The notes beneath the pieces were generated by a model. The model worked only from the letters and a program-made list of their open reading frames with translations. It made no database searches and was not told where the DNA came from. Position numbers and translations under genes: made by a program. From assembly GCA_946413815.1 (NCBI GenBank), contig CAMKMD010000031.1:1-44330 (forward strand): a stretch of 44,330 bases of DNA, given 5' to 3'. This stretch comes from an uncultured Ruminococcus sp. (GTDB lineage Bacteria > Bacillota > Clostridia > Oscillospirales > Ruminococcaceae). Shown one piece after another: positions 31,270-39,046 of the stretch (positions are counted from its first letter, which is position 1; every line of letters starts with the position of its first letter).

Positions 31270-32712
31270 ATGTCTGAGAAAAAAAGTATTATACAAAGCT
31301 TTGTTCATATAGGTGTGGGCACTTTTTTGAATATGTTGATAGGATTCATCACAACACCTATTATCACAAGATTGGTTCTTCCAGCAGAATATGGCCGTTT
31401 ATCTATTTTCAACTTGTATATTAATATTGCGGTAATGGTACTTTGCTTGGGACTCGATCAATCCTTAGTTCGTTATTATTACAAAACGAATGATATTGTA
31501 TATAAGTCTATATTGATTAGGAAATGTAGTTTAATTCCATTTTTATTATCTGTTTTAGTTCCTTTACTTGTTTTTTTCTCAATGAATTTGCTAGGAGTAT
31601 CTTTTGAGTTTGCCGATGTATGGATTCCTCTTGTTTTAGGCATAGTTGGTCATATGATTTTTAGGTACTCAATTCTTGTGTTACGATTAGAAGGAAAAAG
31701 CAAATCGTATGCTAAAGTGAATGTAATTAATAAATCTTTATTTGCTGCAGCAGCGATTTTGATTGCGATAATATTTGATAATAGATCCTTTTCTGTTCTT
31801 GCTTTTTCAACGGTTTTTGCTATTATTATAGCTTCTATAATTGGAATAAGTGAGATGCGCGATTTATGGTTTAAAAGGAACAAAACTATAATTAGTAATA
31901 GTTCTGGTGTTGATTTCAAGGAATTAGTAAGGTATGGTTTGCCGTTTATACTTGCGATGGGTTTAACAACCTTGTTTGAAGCAATTGATAAATTATCATT
32001 AAATAAGTATTGTGATTATTCAACTGTTGGAATATATACGGGAGCAATAAATATTGTTAATGTATTCGCTATAATTCAAACTACATTTAATACCCTGTGG
32101 GCACCTGTTTCAATTAAACATTATGAAGAAAATCCTGATGATAAGGAGTTTTATTCAAATTTTAATATAACAATAACTTTTATAATGTTTTTATTTGGTT
32201 TTTCATTGATTCTTTTCAAAGATGTTTTTGGGTTAATGCTTGGACAGAAATACCGAGAGGCAGCTTTTATTATCCCCTTTTTGACGTTTCATCCAATAAT
32301 GTATACTATATCTGAGACAACAATAACCGGAGTTGTAGTAAAAAAGAAAAGCTATATTCACATATTGACTGCAGGCATTTCTTGCTTGATTAATCTTATA
32401 GGAAATACATTATTAGTTCCTGCTCTTGGGGCAAGAGGTGCAGCTTTTTCAACTGGAATTTCTTATATAGTTTTTTGGGGATTAAGAACTGCCTTTGGTA
32501 TGAAGTATTTTAATTTTGATATCAAACTATTAAGGCTTACTATTGTGATACTTCTCTTGATAGTATATTCACTATACAATTCGTTTTATAGATTCGGAGT
32601 CATTTCGTTAATTTTATATATCATTTCTGTTTCTGTACTGCTATATTTATATAGGGCTACTTTTATTAAGATTCTTTTATCAATAAAAAAACTGATCTTT
32701 AAAATGAAATAA
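31270..32712 (+). CDS. wzx: Wzx-type polysaccharide flippase
   Basis: The 480-residue protein has 12-14 hydrophobic spans, with 'FVHIGVGTFLNMLIGFITTP' at the start and a PST/MATE-like 'ITRLVLPAEYGRLSIFNLY', then 'YGLPFILAMGLTTLFEAID' in the middle. Flippases of this family move lipid-linked repeat units across the membrane. With Wzy and an initiating transferase it defines a Wzx/Wzy-dependent pathway. The DNA is among the most AT-rich in the window. Confidence 0.93.
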   Translation: MSEKKSIIQSFVHIGVGTFLNMLIGFITTPIITRLVLPAEYGRLSIFNLYINIAVMVLCLGLDQSLVRYYYKTNDIVYKSILIRKCSLIPFLLSVLVPLLVFFSMNLLGVSFEFADVWIPLVLGIVGHMIFRYSILVLRLEGKSKSYAKVNVINKSLFAAAAILIAIIFDNRSFSVLAFSTVFAIIIASIIGISEMRDLWFKRNKTIISNSSGVDFKELVRYGLPFILAMGLTTLFEAIDKLSLNKYCDYSTVGIYTGAINIVNVFAIIQTTFNTLWAPVSIKHYEENPDDKEFYSNFNITITFIMFLFGFSLILFKDVFGLMLGQKYREAAFIIPFLTFHPIMYTISETTITGVVVKKKSYIHILTAGISCLINLIGNTLLVPALGARGAAFSTGISYIVFWGLRTAFGMKYFNFDIKLLRLTIVILLLIVYSLYNSFYRFGVISLILYIISVSVLLYLYRATFIKILLSIKKLIFKMK

Positions 32713-32913
32713 TATCATTATTATCATAAAATAGAACAAGTATGAAACTTTAATTGCAAAGATTTGGTTTGGCGAACTATTGAATCTAATTATTTAAAGT
32801 GTACATTCACTAATTTAGTAGAAAACAGTATTAAAAAATAGTTTACGCTATGTCAAGTTGTAAAAAGTGGCAAACCTTAGTTTGCTAAGAATAATTACGA
32901 GTAAGGTGCAAAA

Positions 32914-34032
32914 ATGAAAAAAATAATGTTAGTTTTTGGAACTAGACCAGAAGCAATAAAAATGTGTCCGCTTGTTAATGAGATGAAAAAAAGAGAAGGT
33001 CTTGACGTTGTAGTGTGTGTAACAGCGCAACACCGTCAGATGCTTGATCAGGTACTTGAAACATTCGGCATAGTTCCTGATTACGATCTTAATATCATGA
33101 AAGACAAGCAGACACTTTTCGATATTACGACCAATATTCTGAATGCAATAAAAGAAGTGCTTGAGAAGGAAAAGCCAGATGTGGTTTTAGTTCATGGAGA
33201 CACTTCTACAACATTTGTCACTGCTCTCGCTTGCTTTTATCTTCAGATTCCTGTTGGTCATGTTGAAGCTGGACTTAGAACCTATAATATTTATTCTCCA
33301 TATCCAGAAGAGTTTAATCGTCAGGCTGTTGGTATTGTTAGTCAGTATAATTTCGCTCCAACTCAGCTTGCTGCAGATCATCTGATAAAAGAAGGTAAGA
33401 ATCCAGATAACATTTATATTACAGGTAATACAGTTATTGATGCTATGCAGCATACTGTTAAGGAAGATTACACTCACCCTGAACTCGAATGGGTTGGAGA
33501 CTCTAAGCTTATTTTTATTACTGCTCATAGACGAGAAAATCTCGGTGAACCGATGCACCATATGTTCAGAGCAATTAGAAGAGTTTTAGATGAGCATCCA
33601 GATTGCAAGGCCGTGTATCCGATTCATATGAATCCTGTTGTGCGCCAAGCTGCCGATGAAGAACTTGGTAATTGCAACCGCATTCATATTATTGAGCCCA
33701 TAGAGGTATTTGACTGTCATAATTTTGAGGCAAGAAGTTTCTTATGCTTAACAGATTCCGGCGGAATTCAAGAAGAATGCCCTTCTTATGGAGTGCCAGT
33801 TCTTGTAATGCGTGATACTACAGAGAGACCGGAAGGCGTTGAAGCTGGAACCCTACGCCTTGTTGGAACTGACGAGGAAGTAATATATAAGGCATTCAAA
33901 GAGTTGCTTGAAAACAAAGAAGAATATAACAAGATGTCCCATGCTTGTAATCCGTATGGAGACGGTCATGCCTGTGAGAGAATCTCTGATATTCTTGAAA
34001 AAGGGACGTTTCAACCTTGGAATGCAAAGTAA
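32914..34032 (+). CDS. wecB: UDP-N-acetylglucosamine 2-epimerase (non-hydrolysing)
   Basis: The 372-residue enzyme converts UDP-GlcNAc to UDP-ManNAc. Diagnostic segments are 'VFGTRPEAIKMCPLV', 'VHGDTSTTFVTAL', 'GHVEAGLRTYN', 'HRRENLG' and 'DSGGIQEECPSYGVPVLVMR'. It supplies ManNAc or its derivatives for the polymer. A 200-base gap with a small hairpin (GCAAAC/GTTTGC at about 32872-32885) separates it from wzx, and the base composition returns towards the average, so it may have joined the cluster separately or have its own promoter. AAGGTG precedes the ATG. Confidence 0.97.
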   Translation: MKKIMLVFGTRPEAIKMCPLVNEMKKREGLDVVVCVTAQHRQMLDQVLETFGIVPDYDLNIMKDKQTLFDITTNILNAIKEVLEKEKPDVVLVHGDTSTTFVTALACFYLQIPVGHVEAGLRTYNIYSPYPEEFNRQAVGIVSQYNFAPTQLAADHLIKEGKNPDNIYITGNTVIDAMQHTVKEDYTHPELEWVGDSKLIFITAHRRENLGEPMHHMFRAIRRVLDEHPDCKAVYPIHMNPVVRQAADEELGNCNRIHIIEPIEVFDCHNFEARSFLCLTDSGGIQEECPSYGVPVLVMRDTTERPEGVEAGTLRLVGTDEEVIYKAFKELLENKEEYNKMSHACNPYGDGHACERISDILEKGTFQPWNAK

Positions 34033-34225
34033 TGCACAGTGTTTATAATGGCAGCGTTTCAGGGAGTTTAGTTAATACACTGGATTCCCTGCCCTGCCGA
34101 CAAGCTAGATTAATTCCAAGATAGATTTCCTATGATTCGTGTGCTGGATTTTGTTGTGATAAAGCTTTTGAATCATAGTGGAATAATCATCTGTTCATGC
34201 TACCCAAAAAGGAGGCAAATCCATT

Positions 34226-34411
34226 ATGAGAACAAAGTCATCTGATCCTTCCGCAATTAAGTCTACTGTAATCCGTCTCCGTGTAACAGAGGCCGAATCT
34301 GATCTCTTCAAGACTAAAGCAAAAGAAGCAGGTTGTAAGACAGTTAGTGAGTACATTCGAATCCGCTGCATAGAAGATGAAAAAGTGCGTAAAGATGAAG
34401 ATAATACTTAA
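34226..34411 (+). CDS. MobC-like/ribbon-helix-helix small protein
   Basis: The 61-residue product has the pattern of the N-terminal part of plasmid mobilisation MobC proteins ('VIRLRVTEAESDLFKTKAKE', then 'AGCKTVSEYIRIRCIEDE'), which bind DNA as ribbon-helix-helix dimers. AAAAAGGAGG lies in front of the ATG. No relaxase follows; instead its last codons overlap the start of a secreted-protein gene of the sortase cassette. It may have been taken over as an autoregulator of that cassette, or be a leftover of an element. Confidence 0.75.
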   Translation: MRTKSSDPSAIKSTVIRLRVTEAESDLFKTKAKEAGCKTVSEYIRIRCIEDEKVRKDEDNT

Positions 34412-35087
34412 ATCATTAATATTTGCTGCGGCATCAGCATACTTAATAGCTGTATGTTCTCCAATCATATCTTCAGCTGCTACAGTTGGGGATGTTATTG
34501 CGTATGCCTATCAGGTTGGAATGCCCGAAGAAATGATACAGGAATACATTGCGATGGGTAGCGGACGTGAGTGGACATCTGCTCAGTGTGACCAGGCAAT
34601 TGCAGCATTGAGTGCATGGGCTGCTGAAAGAGATTCGGCTATAAGTGGAGGCAGTGGTCAAACTCAGACCGTTCCTGATCCGATAGAACCTGAAGAGTTT
34701 GGAGAAATGTCTATCGATGAAAAGCAGGAGTATATAACCTCGATACCGAGTGAACAGAAACAGGAATATCTTGATGTAATGACTAACGATGAAAAGAATC
34801 AACTTTTGAAAAAACTTGATACTTCAGAGCAGGTCGAGGTCATTGCAGGAATGTTAGGATTCGGCGATCCCTTTGGTTACAACTTTTCAATTGAGGATGT
34901 TTCTGACGGTTCAGTCATGATAAGTGCAAGGGACGAAGATAACAAATTGATCGGAGTGACTGTGCTTGGTGACTCAGTTGAAAAGACAGGTCAAACATAC
35001 ACATATCCAATCATAGCTGCTTTGAGTACTATTCTCATGTCAGCAATTGGAATAATTATATTATTACGAAAAGGCAGGTGTGATTGA
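34377..35087 (+). CDS. Secreted, membrane-anchored protein; candidate sortase substrate
   Basis: The frame opens inside the MobC-like gene; translation may begin at ATG 34377 or at ATG 34395. It encodes a signal peptide ('LKSLIFAAASAYLIAVCSPI', cleavage near SSAA), a helical ectodomain of about 170 residues with two related stretches ('DEKQEYITSIPSEQKQEYLD' and 'NDEKNQLLKKLDTSEQVEV'), and a C-terminal hydrophobic span followed by 'RKGRCD'. The order Thr-Gly, short spacer, span, basic tail is that of a sortase substrate, but the pentapeptide is VEKTG, not LPXTG. The sortase gene starts on the stop codon. The role of the ectodomain is unknown. Confidence 0.8.
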   Translation: MKKCVKMKIILKSLIFAAASAYLIAVCSPIISSAATVGDVIAYAYQVGMPEEMIQEYIAMGSGREWTSAQCDQAIAALSAWAAERDSAISGGSGQTQTVPDPIEPEEFGEMSIDEKQEYITSIPSEQKQEYLDVMTNDEKNQLLKKLDTSEQVEVIAGMLGFGDPFGYNFSIEDVSDGSVMISARDEDNKLIGVTVLGDSVEKTGQTYTYPIIAALSTILMSAIGIIILLRKGRCD

Positions 35088-35776
35088 TGGAGAAAAAATC
35101 TATTCTCCCACAGATACTCATGCCTTTTTTGATTACAACCTTGTGTGGTGGTATATTATTCTTGCTTTCCATCAGACCGTACGAGAAGGCTCAGACCTAT
35201 CTGAAAGTCGGCTTTATGGATAACAACAATGTTATTCCACAGAGCGAGGGTATTGCCGGACTGACTATCGTTCAAACTGATATCGACACCAAATTCAGCG
35301 GCAAGACCTATCAAAATGGAGATATAGTATATCCTGAATACGGAACTCAATATGCAGTTGTGGAATGTGATAATGCTGATATTTTCGCACCTGTTTACTG
35401 GGGCAATGGCTCTGAATTGCTTGAACATGGAGGCTGTAACACACCTTCATCTGTTCCGGCAGGTGGAGAAGGAAATACTGTTATCAGTGCTCATGTGAAT
35501 ACCTTCTTTGCTGAACTTGATAACGTAAAGATTGGCGATGAGGTGAAAGTATATACTGATTACGGACGTTTCACATATAAGGTGTCAGAACTTATCGAGT
35601 TTCAATCTACTGATAAGAAATATCTCAAAAAAAGTAATAAGGATATATTGACTTTATACACTTGCGAGAAGGATCTTCTTTCGTCCTCAAATAAGAGAGT
35701 TGGTTGTATCTGCGAGCTGAAGAAACGTGAGTTTTACAAGGAAGCAGAAGTAAAGGAGGCTGCTAATGAAGAGTAA
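35087..35776 (+). CDS. Sortase (class C/D-like transpeptidase)
   Basis: The 229-residue enzyme has one N-terminal membrane span and a sortase fold with all three active-site residues: His136 in 'VISAHVNTFF', Cys193 in 'LTLYTCEKD' (TLxTC) and Arg204 in 'NKRVGCIC'. It should cleave a sorting signal and join the protein to lipid II or to another subunit. The start is the ATG at 35087 that shares its A with the stop (TGATG) of the candidate substrate gene. It overlaps the following membrane protein by 11 bases, so the three genes are translationally coupled. Confidence 0.93.
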   Translation: MEKKSILPQILMPFLITTLCGGILFLLSIRPYEKAQTYLKVGFMDNNNVIPQSEGIAGLTIVQTDIDTKFSGKTYQNGDIVYPEYGTQYAVVECDNADIFAPVYWGNGSELLEHGGCNTPSSVPAGGEGNTVISAHVNTFFAELDNVKIGDEVKVYTDYGRFTYKVSELIEFQSTDKKYLKKSNKDILTLYTCEKDLLSSSNKRVGCICELKKREFYKEAEVKEAANEE

Positions 35777-36608
35777 GATCAGATCTGTTCTTAGCGTCCT
35801 CGTTTGTATAATACTTGTGTTCGTAATAATAGGAACTACAGGCGCGATAATGGCGGATAAGCTTTATACTGCTCAGTATTTTCGTGATCAAATAGATAAG
35901 ACGAACACCTACCAAAATGCTTATAATGCAATGATTAAAGAGTTTTCTGATAATTACAGTGTATCTAATATTCCTGTAGAGGTCTATGAGAAGTCGTTTA
36001 CAAAAGAATGGATGAGAAATGCCATTGATGAAAAGATCAACAGCACTTTTGAAGAGCGTGAAGCTGATATCGATTGCTCGGCCGTTGAGAAAAACATAAC
36101 AGAATACTTTGAAGATTATGCTCATGAAGCTCATGTCATGAAAGATGAGACGTATGATAAAAAACTTGCCGAGTCAATAATGTATGCTGAGAAAACGGCA
36201 ATGAATGTAGCAGACGTTTACTCCTTGGATGTGATGAAAAGGGCAGGAATAACTGCGAAAGTATCGTCATATGTCGAACTTGCAAGGAAGTATATGTATC
36301 CGTGTATAGGCTTAGCGATAATATTACTTATTATTCTGATGATCCTCAGACGTCCTGTTTACTGGGGGGGAACTGCATTATTTGCATCAGGAGTACTTAT
36401 GACTGTTCCGACAGCAGTTGTACTAATGAATGATATGATACAGAGATTCTCACTAAAGAATTATATGACGTATAATCTTGTTACAGGAGTGCTTGAGACA
36501 GTTACGAAAAATGCAATGATAACTGGCATAGTTATGTTATTAATCGGCTTGGTTATGATTATTATTTCAATTGTATATAACCATAATAAAACAAAGGCGG
36601 GGATATAG
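35766..36608 (+). CDS. Membrane protein of the sortase cassette
   Basis: The 280-residue protein has an N-terminal span ('VLSVLVCIILVFVIIGTTGA'), an extracellular domain of about 150 residues rich in Glu/Asp/Lys, and three C-terminal spans starting at about residues 178, 200 and 245. I do not recognise a domain. The overlap with the sortase gene and the topology suggest that it works with the sortase or its substrate at the outer membrane face, for example as a scaffold or an acceptor; that is an inference from context alone. Confidence 0.82.
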   Translation: MKSKIRSVLSVLVCIILVFVIIGTTGAIMADKLYTAQYFRDQIDKTNTYQNAYNAMIKEFSDNYSVSNIPVEVYEKSFTKEWMRNAIDEKINSTFEEREADIDCSAVEKNITEYFEDYAHEAHVMKDETYDKKLAESIMYAEKTAMNVADVYSLDVMKRAGITAKVSSYVELARKYMYPCIGLAIILLIILMILRRPVYWGGTALFASGVLMTVPTAVVLMNDMIQRFSLKNYMTYNLVTGVLETVTKNAMITGIVMLLIGLVMIIISIVYNHNKTKAGI

Positions 36609-36627
36609 AATATTCTGTTGATCTGTA

Positions 36628-36656
36628 TTGACAGTTGTCAGATTATGTGCTATACT
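36628..36656 (+). promoter_or_regulatory. Promoter of the 299-residue protein gene
   Basis: TTGACA (36628-36633), 17 bases, TATACT (36651-36656), with a leader of about 105 bases. Confidence 0.85.
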
Positions 36657-36765
36657 GATGATATAATAAAGTGGGAATAATAATCCCCTTAGAGACTGTA
36701 AGATTTGATAAATAATAATTATACAGTTCCTAAGGTAAACGTGATTGTTCGAAGGGAGTGGTTGG

Positions 36766-37662
36766 ATGTCTAATTTTAATAATGCTGATTACGAAAATTT
36801 ATTGACTGATTGCTTGAATGATGCATTTTATGCAACAACATCATTTAGAGGTAAGATTGCTCACATTCGCCAAGTCGCTGAGATTGTTGTTCGTAAACTA
36901 ATTGATTGTCCGTCAACTCAAAAGCTGATGCTGGGTCAGACATTTGTAAAAGACGAGATAAAAAAACTCAATAACTGTGATCATATCCAGTCTTGTGTAG
37001 AGGATATTATCAAAGATGATGGTCTAATGCATCGTGGTAACTCTTGTACACATACTGGCGTGACGGATAGTATTGAAGATAAAGAGTATCGTGAGGCTAT
37101 AAATAGTTTACAGGAACTTATCGCTTGCTTGTTTATAGACTATTTTACAACATATAAGTTTGGTAGCAACTCGGAGATAATGAAAAACTTTTCGCTTTTA
37201 CCTCCAGTTATTAGATTTAAGACTTTAACATTTTTATACTCAAAAGATAATTCAAACGTTAATATCATAGATAAACTTGTGCTTAGTATGATAAAAACCT
37301 TTGGTGCAGATAAAGCAAAAGAATGGGTTGAAAATAACAAAGAGCATCTTGAGAAAATACATAGTACCTCTCCTGAAATGGGGGCGTTGTTTGCTATGCT
37401 TGGACATCCTCAACTCATGAGTAGGACGATGTATGATTGCTGTGTTACCAAAATAAATGATTCGGCAAGCTTCCCACAGATGTATAAGACTTTTGAAGAA
37501 GCAAAAAGATTCTATAGTGATAATAATACTCTTAATGGTACTGATGAAGAAGCATTGAAATTCAAGGATTTAATGGATTTTGTTTTCATAGGAAGAAAAG
37601 AAGAACCTTTGCCTGTAGACAATAATCCGTTCTTTGTTTTACATTGTTTTGCACAGAAGTAA
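36766..37662 (+). CDS. Hypothetical protein with DUF4145-like N-terminus
   Basis: The ATG at 36766 has AAGGGAG eight bases upstream; the product has 298 residues. Residues 15-130 ('GKIAHIRQVAEIVVRKLIDC ... LMHRGNSCTHTGV') resemble the helical, His-containing domains (DUF4145/abortive-infection type) that occur in restriction and defence loci. The rest is helical with no clear motif. It has its own promoter and faces the type I restriction locus across a shared terminator. A defence link is possible but rests on the neighbourhood and weak similarity. Confidence 0.7.
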   Translation: MSNFNNADYENLLTDCLNDAFYATTSFRGKIAHIRQVAEIVVRKLIDCPSTQKLMLGQTFVKDEIKKLNNCDHIQSCVEDIIKDDGLMHRGNSCTHTGVTDSIEDKEYREAINSLQELIACLFIDYFTTYKFGSNSEIMKNFSLLPPVIRFKTLTFLYSKDNSNVNIIDKLVLSMIKTFGADKAKEWVENNKEHLEKIHSTSPEMGALFAMLGHPQLMSRTMYDCCVTKINDSASFPQMYKTFEEAKRFYSDNNTLNGTDEEALKFKDLMDFVFIGRKEEPLPVDNNPFFVLHCFAQK

Positions 37663-37681
37663 TAAGTAATGAATAAAAAAT

Positions 37682-37725
37682 AATCCTCGGAGAGAAGTGA
37701 AAGTAAGCACACCTCTTCGAGGATT
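37682..37725. terminator. Bidirectional terminator between convergent units
   Basis: AATCCTCG pairs with CGAGGATT, with further AGAG/CTCT pairing inside, followed by GTTTGT on the plus strand and TTATTTTTT on the minus strand. Confidence 0.8.
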
Positions 37726-37803
37726 GTTTGTATAGTATCACTTTAGTGATTGAAACTGTAACGGTTTAGATAGAGAAATCAATTGACGCCTACACTGGGC
37801 TCC

Positions 37804-38043
37804 TCAGTTCTTGTCAGTGGATAATATAGTCGTTATCGCTTCCTCTACACTTGCTATCAACATTGGCCTTCTCATCTCACCGACCATGATATCAAATGGA
37901 TCTCCGGTTCCTTCTCCGTGCATTAGACAGTCTGCGTCTGTGGTTTTGAGCCAATGGAGAGCGGCATTGAGACCTGTGAGTGTAGATGTATCAAACCCCT
38001 TCAGATTTAGGAAGGTTAAATTTATACTGTTCTGTGTGTGCAT
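37804..38043 (-). CDS. Small hypothetical protein at the end of the restriction operon
   Basis: The 79-residue product has AAAGGAG upstream of its ATG and starts 28 bases after the stop of the DUF4268 gene, so it is in the same transcript. The sequence is globular with a basic start ('MHTQNSINLTFLNLKGFDTS') and no membrane span. I do not recognise it. Confidence 0.6.
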   Translation of the reverse strand: MHTQNSINLTFLNLKGFDTSTLTGLNAALHWLKTTDADCLMHGEGTGDPFDIMVGEMRRPMLIASVEEAITTILSTDKN

Positions 38044-38071
38044 TTATGTGGTTACTCCTTTGTATAGATAA

Positions 38072-39013
38072 TCAATCTCCTGAATACTGATTGACAAATG
38101 GTGTAAAAGCCTCTCTGATTGCGATTACCAAGTCGATGGCTTTATTCATCAGATCTGGATAATTGCTTTGGTCATTAAAACTGAGCTTAGGAATATATGT
38201 ATAGATGGCAGAAGCCTTTTTATTGTCCAGCTTATCCCATTCGAGTTTTACCTTAGCTGCAGATTCTATCGTGTCTTTGTTTTCAAAGAAATAATCAAAC
38301 AAATCCTTGCTGTCATCAATCCACAGACCCACTCTAATTTTATGGTCTTTATGAACTAAATCTATGGAGATGTGGCATTTTGAGGAACCTACAGCTACAG
38401 TGTACCAATGATCAGTAGACGGTTTGTGCTTATTGAAAGGTTTTCCACGCTCATCAATGACATCATTAAACTTCGTCCAGAAGTCGAGACGATGCTTTTG
38501 ACGTTCATTAAGCTCACCTTTTTCTGCGAGAGCTTTTACGTTCTTTACAAAATCGTTCGGCTGTTCGATTATCTTGAACATCGGCGCCGGATCGGAATCA
38601 CCGATTTTATAAGCATGAATCTCGATCAAGAAGAATGAAACGTTGTCATCTGTGTGATTGTTCAGCCATTCAATAGCACTGGCGTGTTCATCTCTTGCAT
38701 TAGCTACTATCCATACTACGACACTTGCATCAAGTCCAGAAGCATAAGTAATAATCTTTCCAAGATGGTCGTGGTTTGTCTGCTCGAGCTGATTCTCTAT
38801 AAGCACAGATTTTCCAGTCAGCTCGTCTTTACAGATGATATCGCAGCGATAGCTGCCAACGAACTGCTCGGTGTTTACGTCGGATAGCGATAGATTCAGA
38901 ACTTCTCCGAGTGCTTTTATATTCTCGTCTTCAGCCAGCCACTTTGAGAAGTCATATTGTTCATGCGCCCATACTTTTCTGATATCAACTTCTTCTATTT
39001 TGCCGAGTTTCAT
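38072..39013 (-). CDS. DUF4268 PD-(D/E)xK-like nuclease
   Basis: The 313-residue protein has an N-terminal PD-(D/E)xK-like core with Asp58 in 'SYRCDIICKD' and Glu73 in 'VLIENQLEQTNHDHLGKI', where the usual Lys is replaced by Gln (ExQ), followed by the DUF4268 domain (about 165-310). Such proteins are often encoded beside type I restriction genes and in defence islands. Its function is not established; it might cut foreign DNA on its own or regulate HsdR. It lies 33 bases after hsdR and is probably co-transcribed with it. Confidence 0.85.
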   Translation of the reverse strand: MKLGKIEEVDIRKVWAHEQYDFSKWLAEDENIKALGEVLNLSLSDVNTEQFVGSYRCDIICKDELTGKSVLIENQLEQTNHDHLGKIITYASGLDASVVVWIVANARDEHASAIEWLNNHTDDNVSFFLIEIHAYKIGDSDPAPMFKIIEQPNDFVKNVKALAEKGELNERQKHRLDFWTKFNDVIDERGKPFNKHKPSTDHWYTVAVGSSKCHISIDLVHKDHKIRVGLWIDDSKDLFDYFFENKDTIESAAKVKLEWDKLDNKKASAIYTYIPKLSFNDQSNYPDLMNKAIDLVIAIREAFTPFVNQYSGD

Positions 39014-39046
39014 TCCGGTTCCTCCAATAATAATACATCTTTACAA

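Noticed and set aside
34033..34225. Promoter for the sortase cassette
   Set aside because: No pair of hexamers with acceptable spacing; the gap has only a weak CAGGGA/TCCCTG inverted repeat.
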